From: Rhizobium sp. BK650
GTDB taxonomy: Bacteria > Pseudomonadota > Alphaproteobacteria > Rhizobiales > Rhizobiaceae
Assembly (NCBI RefSeq): GCF_014195325.1
Contig: NZ_JACIBK010000016.1
Coordinates: forward strand, 1-64,000
Reading direction: 5' to 3'
DNA length: 64,000 nucleotides
Part shown: positions 23,954-32,898 of the stretch, in pieces
Numbering within the stretch: the stretch's first letter is position 1
Layout: the number at the start of each line of letters is the position of its first letter
Made by a program: the position numbers and the translations under genes
The notes under the pieces: generated by a model
Databases searched by the model: none
What the model was told of the DNA's origin: nothing
Seen by the model: the letters and a program-made list of their open reading frames with translations, nothing else

Positions 23954-25744
23954 TTGGCACAGTTGGTGCAGGAAAGAGATCTGGATGATGCGGAGGGCGT
24001 GAGCACCCGACGCATCAGGGGCCGGCGTTGGTCACATCCCTTCACTCTGATCCGCCGTATCTTCGGCAATGCCGTCTTTTCGAGCCTGACGCGCCGCATC
24101 GTTTTCTTCAACCTCGCCGCCTTGCTCGTTCTCGTCGGTGGCATTCTCTATCTCAACCAGTTCCGCGAAGGTCTGATCGACGCTCGCGTCGAGAGCTTGC
24201 TGACGCAGGGCGAAATCATCGCCGGCGCGGTTTCGGCCTCGGCTTCCGTCGATACGAACTCGATCACCATCGACCCGCAGAAGCTGCTCGAGCTGCAGGC
24301 TGGCCAGAGCATCACACCGGTGCCGAATGACGAGGATCTCGAATTTCCGATCGATCCGGAAAAGGTTGCCCCGGTTCTTCGCCGGCTGATTTCGCCGACT
24401 CGCACACGCGCCCGGATCTTCGATGCCGATGCAAATCTGCTGCTCGATTCCCGGCATCTTTATTCCCGTGGCCAAGTTCTGCGTTTCGATCTGCCGCCGG
24501 TGGAAGAAGAAAAGCAGACCTGGGGCGAATGGTTCACCGCCCTCTTCAACAAGGCGCTGCAGCCGGGCAATCTTCCTGTCTATAAGGAAGCGCCGGGCGG
24601 CGACGGCTCCATTTACCCCGAAGTGATGAATGCGCTGACGGGCGTGCGCGGCGCAGTCGTACGCACGACGGAAAAGGGCGAACTCATCGTTTCGGTTGCG
24701 GTGCCGATCCAGCGCTTCCGGGCGGTGCTGGGTGTGTTGTTGCTTTCGACGCAGGCGGGCGACATCGACAATATCGTGCATGCCGAGCGCCTCGCCATCA
24801 TGCGCGTGTTCGGGGTTGCAACGCTCGTCAACGTGCTTTTGTCGCTCGTTCTCTCCTCGACGATCGCCAATCCCTTACGCCGGCTTTCAGCGGCTGCCAT
24901 ACGCGTGCGCCGCGGCGCCAAAGAGCGCGAGGAGATCCCTGATTTTTCCGTGCGTCAGGACGAAATCGGCAACCTTTCCATCGCGTTGCGCGAAATGACG
25001 ACGGCTCTATACGACCGCATCGATGCGATCGAGAGCTTTGCGGCCGATGTCAGCCATGAACTGAAGAACCCGCTGACCTCGCTGCGCAGCGCTGTCGAAA
25101 CACTGCCGCTCGCCAAATCCGACGATTCCAAGAAGCGGCTGATGGATGTCATCCAGCATGATGTCCGCCGCCTCGACCGCCTGATCAGCGATATCTCGGA
25201 CGCATCCCGCCTCGATGCCGAGCTTGCACGGGTAGACGCCGGCTTAGTCGACCTGGAAGTGTTTCTGCGTGACCTCATCGATGTGTCGCGTCAGATCCGC
25301 AGTACCAAGAAGAAGGTTGAGATCGAATATGCTGTGGATCGCAAGCCCAACGTTAAGACGCGCTTTGTCGTCAAAGGACATGACCTGCGTATTGGACAGA
25401 TCATCACCAACCTGATCGAAAATGCCCGCTCCTTCGTGCCGGAGCAGGACGGTAAGATCACGGTCCGTCTGGTCCGCACCCGTTCCCGTTGTGTCGTCTA
25501 TATCGAAGACAATGGTCCGGGCATCCAGGCCGAAAATATCGACCGCATTTTTGAACGCTTTTATACCGACCGGCCGGAATCCGAAGGCTTTGGTCAGAAT
25601 TCCGGCCTCGGGCTCTCCATTAGCAGGCAGATCGCTGAGGCGCATGGCGGCTCGTTGCGGGCCGAAAACATCGTCGACGACGAGAGCGGTAAATTGCTTG
25701 GCGCCCGCTTCATCCTCGCTCTCCCCGCCGATGCCGCGGCATGA
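23954..25744 (+). CDS. chvG: Sensor histidine kinase ChvG (ExoS)
   Basis: A 596-residue membrane sensor kinase. The first membrane helix spans about residues 49-68, a periplasmic domain of ~200 residues follows, and the second helix lies near 280-300. HAMP and dimerisation regions come next, with His368 in DVSHELKNPLTSL, then the ATPase N-box NLIENARSF and G-boxes DNGPGI and GLGLSISRQ. The start is TTG 23954, the only one giving the family N-terminus (AQLVQERDLDD). In Sinorhizobium its periplasmic domain is inhibited by ExoR; no exoR is in this window. It overlaps hprK by ATGA. Confidence 0.95.
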   Translation: MAQLVQERDLDDAEGVSTRRIRGRRWSHPFTLIRRIFGNAVFSSLTRRIVFFNLAALLVLVGGILYLNQFREGLIDARVESLLTQGEIIAGAVSASASVDTNSITIDPQKLLELQAGQSITPVPNDEDLEFPIDPEKVAPVLRRLISPTRTRARIFDADANLLLDSRHLYSRGQVLRFDLPPVEEEKQTWGEWFTALFNKALQPGNLPVYKEAPGGDGSIYPEVMNALTGVRGAVVRTTEKGELIVSVAVPIQRFRAVLGVLLLSTQAGDIDNIVHAERLAIMRVFGVATLVNVLLSLVLSSTIANPLRRLSAAAIRVRRGAKEREEIPDFSVRQDEIGNLSIALREMTTALYDRIDAIESFAADVSHELKNPLTSLRSAVETLPLAKSDDSKKRLMDVIQHDVRRLDRLISDISDASRLDAELARVDAGLVDLEVFLRDLIDVSRQIRSTKKKVEIEYAVDRKPNVKTRFVVKGHDLRIGQIITNLIENARSFVPEQDGKITVRLVRTRSRCVVYIEDNGPGIQAENIDRIFERFYTDRPESEGFGQNSGLGLSISRQIAEAHGGSLRAENIVDDESGKLLGARFILALPADAAA

Positions 25745-26181
25745 TCAATATCCACGCCACCGCAATCGTCATCGGAAAGACCGGTCTCCTATTCACCGGC
25801 CCCTCGGGCTGGGGCAAATCGATGACCGCGTTTACCTGCATGGCGGAGGCACGGAGGCAGGGACTTTTCTCTGCCCTCGTGGCCGACGATCAGGTGCTTC
25901 TTTCAAAACAGGACAACGCAGTTATTGCCACCTGCCCGCCTGCCATTGCCGGGCTCATCGAACTGCGCGGCACGGGCATCATAAGGCAAAATCACGTCGC
26001 CCAGGCGGCAATGCATATCGCAATCCTGCCGGGCAGCCCCACGGGCGAGAACCGGCTCCCCGAGGAAGGGGAAACTGCGGTTCTTGCCGAGGGATGCGAA
26101 TTGCCTGTATTGCGGCTGTTGCCCAATCTCTCCCTACCCCTTGCCGTATTGATGGCAAAAGCGCCAGAAATTGGAAGCTGA
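25741..26181 (+). CDS. hprK: Short HPr kinase/phosphorylase
   Basis: A 146-residue form of HprK that keeps only the C-terminal catalytic domain, as is usual in alphaproteobacteria; the ~130-residue N-terminal domain of Firmicute HprK is absent. The P-loop GPSGWGKS is at residues 20-27, the metal/phosphorolysis motif is VADDQV, and the signature IELRGTGII follows. It should phosphorylate a serine on the HPr encoded two genes downstream. It overlaps chvG by 4 nt, so its translation is tied to the sensor kinase. Confidence 0.9.
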   Translation: MINIHATAIVIGKTGLLFTGPSGWGKSMTAFTCMAEARRQGLFSALVADDQVLLSKQDNAVIATCPPAIAGLIELRGTGIIRQNHVAQAAMHIAILPGSPTGENRLPEEGETAVLAEGCELPVLRLLPNLSLPLAVLMAKAPEIGS

Positions 26182-26335
26182 GGTCTCCGGGACGAGCCAA
26201 TACGGCTTATATAATCATATTTTTATCTTGCACTTCGGCTTTCGATAGCCAAGATGTCCCTCCACCGGTGGACGTAATTGCTGCGTTGCGATATTGGGGC
26301 CACCGTTTGGGTATGCCATTGGGAGCAGTAATATC

Positions 26336-26737
26336 ATGATCGGACTTGTGCTTGTCACTCATGGCAAGCTGGCTGAAGAGTTTCGTCATGCCGTAGAGCA
26401 CGTCGTCGGTCCTCAGAAATTTATCGAAACGGTCTGCATCGGACCGGAAGACGATATGGACCAGAGACGACAGGACATTCTCGAAGCCGTTTCCGGCGCA
26501 GACGACGGTCACGGCGTTGTCATTCTCACCGACATGTTCGGCGGTACACCTTCCAACCTCGCCATTTCTGTGATGAGCAGCGGCCACACCGAAGTGATTG
26601 CCGGCGTCAACCTGCCGATGCTGATCAAGCTCGCCGGCGTGCGCGGCGAAAACAATATGGAAAAGGCGCTCGCCGAAGCTTCCGAGGCAGGGCGTAAATA
26701 TATCAACGTCGCAAGCCGGGTGCTGAGCGGAAAATAG
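26336..26737 (+). CDS. Mannose-type PTS EIIA protein (incomplete PTS)
   Basis: A 133-residue EIIA of the mannose family (often named manX or ptsM in Rhizobiales). The phosphorylated residue should be His9 in LVTHGKLAEEF, and the family motifs TDMFGGTPSNLA and INLPML-like AGVNLPMLIKLA are present. The longer open frame starts at 26294, but ATG 26336 has GGGAG ten bases upstream. No PTS transport subunits (EIIB, C, D) are nearby, consistent with a regulatory rather than sugar-transport role. It is followed 9 bp later by HPr. Confidence 0.92.
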   Translation: MIGLVLVTHGKLAEEFRHAVEHVVGPQKFIETVCIGPEDDMDQRRQDILEAVSGADDGHGVVILTDMFGGTPSNLAISVMSSGHTEVIAGVNLPMLIKLAGVRGENNMEKALAEASEAGRKYINVASRVLSGK

Positions 26738-26746
26738 AAAGCCTTC

Positions 26747-27022
26747 ATGACGCCGCTCTCCCGGGAATTGCTGATCATCAACAAGCGCGGCCTGCACGCG
26801 CGCGCCTCCGCGAAATTCGTTCAGACCGTCGACGCCTTTGATGCGACGATCACCGTTTCCAAGGACGGTATGACGGTCGGCGGCACTTCCATCATGGGCC
26901 TGATGATGCTCGCGGCGAGCCCCGGCTCCAGCGTCGTCGTCTCTGCGACCGGCAATCAGGCCGCCGAAGCTCTGGATGCGCTCGACCAGCTTATCCAGAA
27001 CAAGTTCGGCGAAGAAATCTGA
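26747..27022 (+). CDS. ptsH: HPr phosphocarrier protein
   Basis: A 91-residue HPr/NPr-like carrier. The EI-dependent phosphorylation site is His17 in KRGLHARAS. Ser48 in GGTSIMGLMML matches the regulatory serine that HprK targets, so both control points are intact. It sits in the gene order chvG-hprK-EIIA-HPr. Because no sugar permease is close by, it most likely belongs to the nitrogen-type phosphotransfer chain. Confidence 0.94.
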   Translation: MTPLSRELLIINKRGLHARASAKFVQTVDAFDATITVSKDGMTVGGTSIMGLMMLAASPGSSVVVSATGNQAAEALDALDQLIQNKFGEEI

Positions 27023-27033
27023 TCTCCAGCGCC

Positions 27034-27062
27034 ATATAAAGATATAAAGACCTCTTTATATC
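27034..27062. promoter_or_regulatory. AT-rich operator-like repeat upstream of ahcY
   Basis: Two direct copies of ATATAAAGA (27034-27042 and 27042-27050) are followed by the inverted copy TCTTTATAT (27053-27061). Positions 27041-27062 form a perfect palindrome with 10-bp arms and a CC centre. It stands 128 bp upstream of the ahcY start in otherwise GC-rich DNA and has no T-run placed as a terminator. An ArsR-type repressor of the methionine/SAH cycle (SahR is the described example in Proteobacteria) is the likeliest ligand; that is inference. Confidence 0.6.
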
Positions 27063-27189
27063 CCCGTTGCCTTCCCGGCCGAAGCCTGATAAACGGCGAG
27101 CATGTCGTGCATTCAGCACGCGGTCACCGTCGCGCGGTCATCGTCGCGTCCTTGCGATGTTTCGAGACGTTTTCAGCCTGGAGAACCCT

Positions 27190-28590
27190 ATGAGCACTGA
27201 AAAAGATTATGTCGTCGCCGATATCGGCCTTGCAGATTTCGGCCGCAAGGAAATCACGATCGCCGAAACTGAAATGCCAGGCCTCATGGCCTCCCGTGCT
27301 GAATTCGGCGCATCCAAGCCGCTGAAGGGCGCGCGCATCACCGGCTCTCTGCACATGACGATCCAGACCGCGGTTCTCATCGAGACGCTGGTGGCCCTCG
27401 GTGCCGAAGTTCGCTGGGCTTCGTGCAATATCTTCTCGACGCAGGACCATGCCGCAGCGGCGATCGCTGCCGCGGGTATCCCCGTCTTTGCAATCAAGGG
27501 CGAATCCCTCGTCGATTACTGGAACTACACCGACAAGATCTTCCAGTGGGCCGATGGCGGCCTCTCCAACATGATCCTGGACGATGGCGGTGACGCTACC
27601 ATGTACATCCTGCTCGGCGCCCGTGCCGAAGCGGGCGAGGACGTTCTCTCCAACCCCCATTCCGAAGAAGAAGAAATTCTCTTCGCCCAGATCAAGAAGC
27701 GCCTCGCCGCAACGCCCGGCTGGTTCACCAAGCAGCGCGATGCCATCAAGGGCGTCACCGAAGAAACCACGACGGGCGTCAATCGCCTCTATCAGCTAAG
27801 CCAGAAGGGCCTGCTGCCTTTCCCGGCCATCAACGTCAACGACTCCGTCACCAAGTCGAAGTTCGACAACAAGTATGGCTGCAAGGAGTCGCTGGTCGAC
27901 GGTATCCGCCGCGGTACCGACGTGATGATGGCCGGCAAGGTTGCCGTCGTCTGCGGTTATGGCGACGTCGGCAAGGGTTCTGCCGCCTCCCTTTCCGGCG
28001 CCGGCGCCCGCGTCAAGGTGACCGAAGCCGATCCGATCTGCGCCCTGCAGGCCGCCATGGACGGTTATGAAGTGGTTCTGCTCGAAGATGTCGTTTCATC
28101 GGCCGATATCTTCATCACCACGACCGGCAACAAGGATGTCATCCGCATCGACCACATGCGTCAGATGAAGGATATGGCGATCGTCGGCAATATCGGCCAC
28201 TTCGACAACGAAATTGAAGTTGCAGCACTGCGTAACCTCAAGTGGACCAACGTCAAGCCGCAGGTCGACCTGATCGAGTTCCCGAAGGGCAACCGTATCA
28301 TCCTTCTCTCCGAAGGCCGCCTGCTGAACCTCGGCAATGCGACAGGCCATCCGTCTTTCGTCATGTCGGCATCGTTCACCAACCAGACGCTGGCGCAGAT
28401 CGAGCTCTTCACCAAGCCCGGCCAATACGAGAACAAGGTCTATATCCTGCCGAAGCACCTCGACGAAAAGGTTGCGCGCCTTCACCTCGACAAGCTCGGT
28501 GTGAAGCTTACCCAGCTTAGCGAAGAGCAGGCTGCCTATATCGGCGTGAAGCCGCAGGGCCCGTTCAAGTCCGACCACTACAGATACTGA
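27190..28590 (+). CDS. ahcY: Adenosylhomocysteinase
   Basis: Hydrolyses S-adenosylhomocysteine to adenosine and homocysteine, clearing the by-product of methylation. The 466-residue enzyme has the NAD-binding loop GYGDVGKGSAASL, the substrate residues in SCNIFSTQDHAAAA, and the C-terminal KSDHYRY that reaches the neighbouring subunit. The open frame extends 41 codons upstream through the leader, but ATG 27190 gives the family N-terminus. It is preceded by the AT-rich operator at 27034-27062 and followed by a strong terminator. Confidence 0.97.
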   Translation: MSTEKDYVVADIGLADFGRKEITIAETEMPGLMASRAEFGASKPLKGARITGSLHMTIQTAVLIETLVALGAEVRWASCNIFSTQDHAAAAIAAAGIPVFAIKGESLVDYWNYTDKIFQWADGGLSNMILDDGGDATMYILLGARAEAGEDVLSNPHSEEEEILFAQIKKRLAATPGWFTKQRDAIKGVTEETTTGVNRLYQLSQKGLLPFPAINVNDSVTKSKFDNKYGCKESLVDGIRRGTDVMMAGKVAVVCGYGDVGKGSAASLSGAGARVKVTEADPICALQAAMDGYEVVLLEDVVSSADIFITTTGNKDVIRIDHMRQMKDMAIVGNIGHFDNEIEVAALRNLKWTNVKPQVDLIEFPKGNRIILLSEGRLLNLGNATGHPSFVMSASFTNQTLAQIELFTKPGQYENKVYILPKHLDEKVARLHLDKLGVKLTQLSEEQAAYIGVKPQGPFKSDHYRY

Positions 28591-28621
28591 TTTTACCTTC
28601 GATATCCACAAGATGTGGTGG

Positions 28622-28655
28622 CCTCGGCATTGACAAATGCCGGGGCTTATTTTTT
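28622..28655 (+). terminator. Rho-independent terminator of ahcY
   Basis: CCTCGGCATT (28622-28631) pairs with AATGCCGGGG (28636-28645), one G-T wobble, around a GACA loop. It is followed by CTTATTTTTT. It lies 31 bp after the ahcY stop and separates ahcY from divL. Confidence 0.9.
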
Positions 28656-28792
28656 GGACGCTCCCTTTCCGACGATTCCCTAACGAAGTATTGTTTTAAG
28701 ACTTGATTCGTGGCTGCGGAGCTCTCTGTTTTCCACGAAAATGGGATGTCTTGTCGTGATGCGGCACATTAAAGGACGGAGACATACCGGGG

Positions 28793-31378
28793 ATGTCGGA
28801 AATGAAATACAGCCTGCCCAGCCAGGTGGAGGACAGTGCCTACGCCGCTGACCGCCCGCTTCAGGCAGGCCAAAAATATAAGTTTGCCGCGGCCCCTTTG
28901 GCCGCAAGGCAAAAGCTATGGTCTTTGGCACATATTGCAAAGCTGTGTGCTGCTAGCACCGCTGTTGCCGCTCCGGCGTGGCCGGCCCTGGCGCAGTCGG
29001 CGACCGGCATTGGCGCGTCGGCACATCTGTTTACCTCCTCGCAGGTCGTTGGCCTTTCTGTCGTCATCGGCGTTATTTCGGCTGCCCTGCTTTCGACGCT
29101 GTGGCTGGTGCGCCAGCGCGGCAATCTGGAAAACGAAAGCCGAGAAATTCGCTCGGCACTTTCGGATGCGCAGCAGCGCATTTCGCAATATCAGGCGCTC
29201 ATCGCCGACAAGAACCGGCGTATCGTCATCTGGGACGGCGTCGCCCGGCCGGAATTGCTCGGTCAGCTTCCGCCGGAAACCGGCGCGCCGCAAGACAATG
29301 AATTCCTTGCCTTCGGTCTTTGGCTGAAAGCCCGATCGGCTTCCGAACTGGAGCGAGCCATCGGTCGCCTTCGCGAGCAGGCGGAAAGCTTCGACATGGT
29401 GGTCGAGACCATCCGTGATGAAGTGCTCGAGGCGCAGGGCCGGGTTTCCGGCGGTCGTGCTTTCGTCCGTTTCGTTGCACTCAACAATCTGCGGGCGGAA
29501 CTGGCCGAACTGAAGATCGAGCGCGATCGGCTGATGACCTCGATCTCCGCCTTTCAGACGATGCTGGACGCAATCGACATGCCGGCTTGGCAGCGCGATA
29601 CCTCCGGCCGTCTGACCTGGGTCAACCATGCCTATGGAGATGCTGTCGAAGCACAATCGCCGGACCAAGCCGTCAATGAAGGCCGTGAAATCCTGACGAC
29701 CATCGCCCGTGAGCGCATCCGCGCTACTGCAACGCCGGAATCGCCCTTCCACGACACGATTTCGACAGTGGTGCGCGGCAACCGCACCTTCTTCGACGTG
29801 GTCGATGTCAAGGTTCCCAGCGGCTCAGCGGGTATTGCAGTCGACGTCTCTGATGTCGAGGCGGTTCGCGCCGAACTGGAGCGGACGCTGAAGAGCCATG
29901 CCGAGACGCTCGATCATCTCGCAACGCCCGTTGCTATCTTCGACGGCGACCGCCGGCTGCAGTTCTACAATCAGGCATTCGTCTCGCTTTGGGAATTCGA
30001 TATCGCTTTCCTCGAAAGCAAGCCCGACAATAGTGAGCTTCTGGAACGCCTGCGCGCCGCCAAGAAACTGCCCGACCAGCTGAACTGGAAATCGTGGAAG
30101 GAAACAGCACTTTCCGTCTATCGTTCGCTCGATACGCAATCCGACCTCTGGCATCTGCCGAACGGGCAGACGCTGCGTGTCTTCGCCACCGCACATCCGC
30201 AGGGCGGCGCAACCTGGGTCTTCGAAAACCTGACCGAACAGGTGGATCTCGAAACGCGCTACAATACGCTAGTGAAGGTCCAGGGTGAAACAATTGACCA
30301 TCTGTCGGAAGGCGTCGCCGTTTTCGGGCCCGATGGACGTATCCGCCTCTCTAACCCGGCCTTCCGCGCGCTGTGGGGGATCACCGAGACGGAAGCCAAA
30401 CCCGGGACGCATATCCGTGCCATCGGCGAAGCCTGCGGACCCTCCTATGACCAGCCGGATGGCTGGAAAACCTTTGCCGAGCTGATCACCAGCTTCGACG
30501 ACGAACGCCGTTCCAGCCAGGGAACGCTCGAACTGCTGTCCGGCCTCGTGCTCGACTTTGCCGTCACGCCGCTGCCGAACGCACAGACCATGCTGACCTT
30601 CGTCAACATGACCGATAGCGTCCGCGCGGAGCGGGCGCTGACAGAAAAGAACGAGGCGCTGCGCAAGGCGGACGAGCTGAAGAACGACTTCGTACAGCAT
30701 GTCTCCTATGAGCTCCGTTCGCCGCTGACGAACATCATCGGATTCACCGATCTCTTGCGCACGCCGGGCGTCGGCCCGCTAAACGAACGGCAGGCCGAAT
30801 ATATCGATCATATCGCCACCTCGTCTTCCGTACTGTTGACGCTCGTCAATGACATCCTCGATCTCGCTACCGTCGATGCCGGCATCATGAAGCTCAACTA
30901 CGCGGAAATTGATCTCGCCGATCTTCTCGACGACGTCTCCATGCAGATCGCAGACCGGCTGCAGGAAAGCGGCGTCTCGCTTGCAATCACCGCTCCAGCC
31001 TATCTCGGCTCGATCGTTGCCGACCCGCAGCGGCTAAAGCAGATCTTGCTGAAGCTCCTGGCCAACGCCGCCAATTTCTCGCCGGAAGGTGCATCCATTT
31101 CGCTGGAATGCCACCGGGAAGGCACAGATCTCGTCTTCTCAGTCCGGGATCGCGGCCCCGGCATTTCTCCCGAGATGATATCGACGGTCTTCGATCGCTT
31201 CGCGACCGGTGCCAAGAGCGGAAAACGCGGCGGGGCGGGCCTCGGCCTTTCGATCGTCGACAGCTTCGTCAGCCTACATAATGGCGAGGTCAGCATCGAC
31301 AGCGAGCCAGGCAAGGGAACGACGGTGACCTGCCGTATCCCCTCCATCAACCTGCCGCATTCCGTCGCCGCAGAATGA
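28793..31378 (+). CDS. divL: DivL-type cell-cycle pseudo-histidine kinase
   Basis: An 861-residue membrane-anchored kinase-like protein. A membrane segment lies near residues 83-103, followed by a helical/coiled stretch and several PAS-like repeats (for example ETLDHLATPVAIFDGDRRL and ETIDHLSEGVAVFGPDGRI). The dimerisation box reads FVQHVSYELRSPLTN: the usual phospho-histidine is replaced by Tyr639, the hallmark of Caulobacter DivL. The ATPase domain keeps RDRGPGIS and GLGLSIVDS. DivL is known to regulate CckA and hence CtrA activity according to DivK phosphorylation. It overlaps the next gene by ATGA. ATG 28802 is an alternative start. Confidence 0.92.
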   Translation: MSEMKYSLPSQVEDSAYAADRPLQAGQKYKFAAAPLAARQKLWSLAHIAKLCAASTAVAAPAWPALAQSATGIGASAHLFTSSQVVGLSVVIGVISAALLSTLWLVRQRGNLENESREIRSALSDAQQRISQYQALIADKNRRIVIWDGVARPELLGQLPPETGAPQDNEFLAFGLWLKARSASELERAIGRLREQAESFDMVVETIRDEVLEAQGRVSGGRAFVRFVALNNLRAELAELKIERDRLMTSISAFQTMLDAIDMPAWQRDTSGRLTWVNHAYGDAVEAQSPDQAVNEGREILTTIARERIRATATPESPFHDTISTVVRGNRTFFDVVDVKVPSGSAGIAVDVSDVEAVRAELERTLKSHAETLDHLATPVAIFDGDRRLQFYNQAFVSLWEFDIAFLESKPDNSELLERLRAAKKLPDQLNWKSWKETALSVYRSLDTQSDLWHLPNGQTLRVFATAHPQGGATWVFENLTEQVDLETRYNTLVKVQGETIDHLSEGVAVFGPDGRIRLSNPAFRALWGITETEAKPGTHIRAIGEACGPSYDQPDGWKTFAELITSFDDERRSSQGTLELLSGLVLDFAVTPLPNAQTMLTFVNMTDSVRAERALTEKNEALRKADELKNDFVQHVSYELRSPLTNIIGFTDLLRTPGVGPLNERQAEYIDHIATSSSVLLTLVNDILDLATVDAGIMKLNYAEIDLADLLDDVSMQIADRLQESGVSLAITAPAYLGSIVADPQRLKQILLKLLANAANFSPEGASISLECHREGTDLVFSVRDRGPGISPEMISTVFDRFATGAKSGKRGGAGLGLSIVDSFVSLHNGEVSIDSEPGKGTTVTCRIPSINLPHSVAAE

Positions 31379-32886
31379 CCCAAGGCGAGGTGATATCGCT
31401 TTTTCTCGAAAACGAGGCGGCAACAGACCGTCTCGGCAATGATCTTGCGCTTGCGCTGAAGGCGGGCGATTGTCTGGCGCTATCAGGCGATCTCGGTGCG
31501 GGAAAGTCCTCGCTCGCACGTGCCTTCCTGCGCACCATAGCCGACGATGACGGGCTGGACGTTCCAAGTCCGACGTTCACGCTGGTGCAATCCTACGAGC
31601 TGCGCATTCCCGTCTCGCATTTCGATCTCTACAGGCTCGGCGATTCCTCGGAGCTGACGGAACTCGGCTTTGACGAAGCGCTGGAAAACGGCATCTGCCT
31701 GGTTGAATGGCCCGAGATGGCGGAAGGCGAATTGCCAACATCGCGTATCGCCTTGCGGCTCGAGCACGAGGGTAAAGGCCGACGTGCGACGATCACGGCA
31801 CCGGAGAATGCGGCAGCTCGTATCCGTCGCGTCCTGGCAATCCGCTGTTTCCTCACGGATGCCGGTTACGGCGACGCAGAGCGCCGGTTCCTGACCGGCG
31901 ACGCCTCGCTTCGCGCCTATGAATATTTCCGTCTTCGCGACAGCTCGCGAAAAATTCTCATGGATTGGCGGCCGCCGCCGGAAGGGCCGCCGATTTATGA
32001 CGGCAAGCCATACCCGAAGGTCGCTCATCTGGCGCAGGATGCCTACCCTTTCGTCGCTATTGCCGATACGTTGCGCGAGCGCGGTTTTGCGACCCCCAAA
32101 ATCGAGAAGGTCGATTACGAGCAGGGCATCCTGCTGATCGAGGATCTCGGTACCGAGGGCATACTGGATGACAAAGGCCGGCCGATCGCCGAGCGCTACC
32201 GGGAAAGCGTCGCTTGCCTTGCCCATCTTCATTCGATGCAGATCCCGCAGGACATCTCGGTTACAGCCACGCATACGCATCATATTCCGGACTTCGATCG
32301 CGCGGCGATGACCATGGAGGTGCGGCTCGTTTTAGACTGGCATATTGCCTGGAAGCGTGGCAGCCCACCCACCGATGCCGAGCGCGAGGAATATCTTGCG
32401 ATCTGGGATCACCTGATCGACGAACTGCAGTCGGCCGAAACCAATCTGCTGCTCCGTGACTTCCATTCGCCCAACATCATCTGGCGGGAACATGAAAGCG
32501 GCATCCGCAAGATCGGCATTATCGACTTCCAGGATGCGATGATCGGACCGACCGCCTATGATCTTGCTTCGATCGTCCAAGACGCCCGCGTCACAATCGA
32601 ACCGGATCTCTTCCGTCAGCTAATGGATGACTATCTTTCGCTCCGGCGGGCCCAAGGTGGTTTTGATGAAGCCGGATTTATGAAGGCATGGGCCATCATG
32701 TCGGCGCAGCGCAACTGCAAACTTGCCGGCCTGTGGGTGCGGCTCTTGCAGCGGGACGGCAAATCCGGCTATCTGCAACATATGCCTCGCACGTTATCTT
32801 ATCTGAGGGTGGCGCTGGAACACGAGGCGCTTGCCCCCTTGCGCGAATGGTGCGCAAGGGCTGGAATAGTCCCAGTCGAATCATAA
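31375..32886 (+). CDS. tsaE: TsaE fused to an AmgK-like phosphotransferase
   Basis: A 503-residue two-domain protein. Residues 1-~155 are TsaE, the ATPase needed to make the t6A37 modification of tRNA: Walker A GDLGAGKS at 38-45 and SPTFTLVQSYE. Residues ~160-503 are a choline/aminoglycoside-kinase-fold phosphotransferase with LLLRDFHSPNIIW and IIDFQDAMIGPTAYDLAS as catalytic and metal loops. That half resembles AmgK, the anomeric kinase for N-acetylmuramate. There is no internal stop or frameshift between them. The MurU-like gene begins 12 bp after the stop, which supports the AmgK reading. Confidence 0.88.
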   Translation: MTQGEVISLFLENEAATDRLGNDLALALKAGDCLALSGDLGAGKSSLARAFLRTIADDDGLDVPSPTFTLVQSYELRIPVSHFDLYRLGDSSELTELGFDEALENGICLVEWPEMAEGELPTSRIALRLEHEGKGRRATITAPENAAARIRRVLAIRCFLTDAGYGDAERRFLTGDASLRAYEYFRLRDSSRKILMDWRPPPEGPPIYDGKPYPKVAHLAQDAYPFVAIADTLRERGFATPKIEKVDYEQGILLIEDLGTEGILDDKGRPIAERYRESVACLAHLHSMQIPQDISVTATHTHHIPDFDRAAMTMEVRLVLDWHIAWKRGSPPTDAEREEYLAIWDHLIDELQSAETNLLLRDFHSPNIIWREHESGIRKIGIIDFQDAMIGPTAYDLASIVQDARVTIEPDLFRQLMDDYLSLRRAQGGFDEAGFMKAWAIMSAQRNCKLAGLWVRLLQRDGKSGYLQHMPRTLSYLRVALEHEALAPLREWCARAGIVPVES

Positions 32887-32898
32887 GACCGGATCAGT

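Noticed and set aside
27041..27062. The AT-rich palindrome as a terminator of the HPr gene
   Set aside because: The stem is almost all A-T with a two-base centre and no T-run follows it.
27023..27189. SAH riboswitch upstream of ahcY
   Set aside because: I looked for the conserved GC-rich core of SAH riboswitches and did not recognise it; the AT-rich palindrome looks like a protein site instead. A covariance-model search would be decisive.
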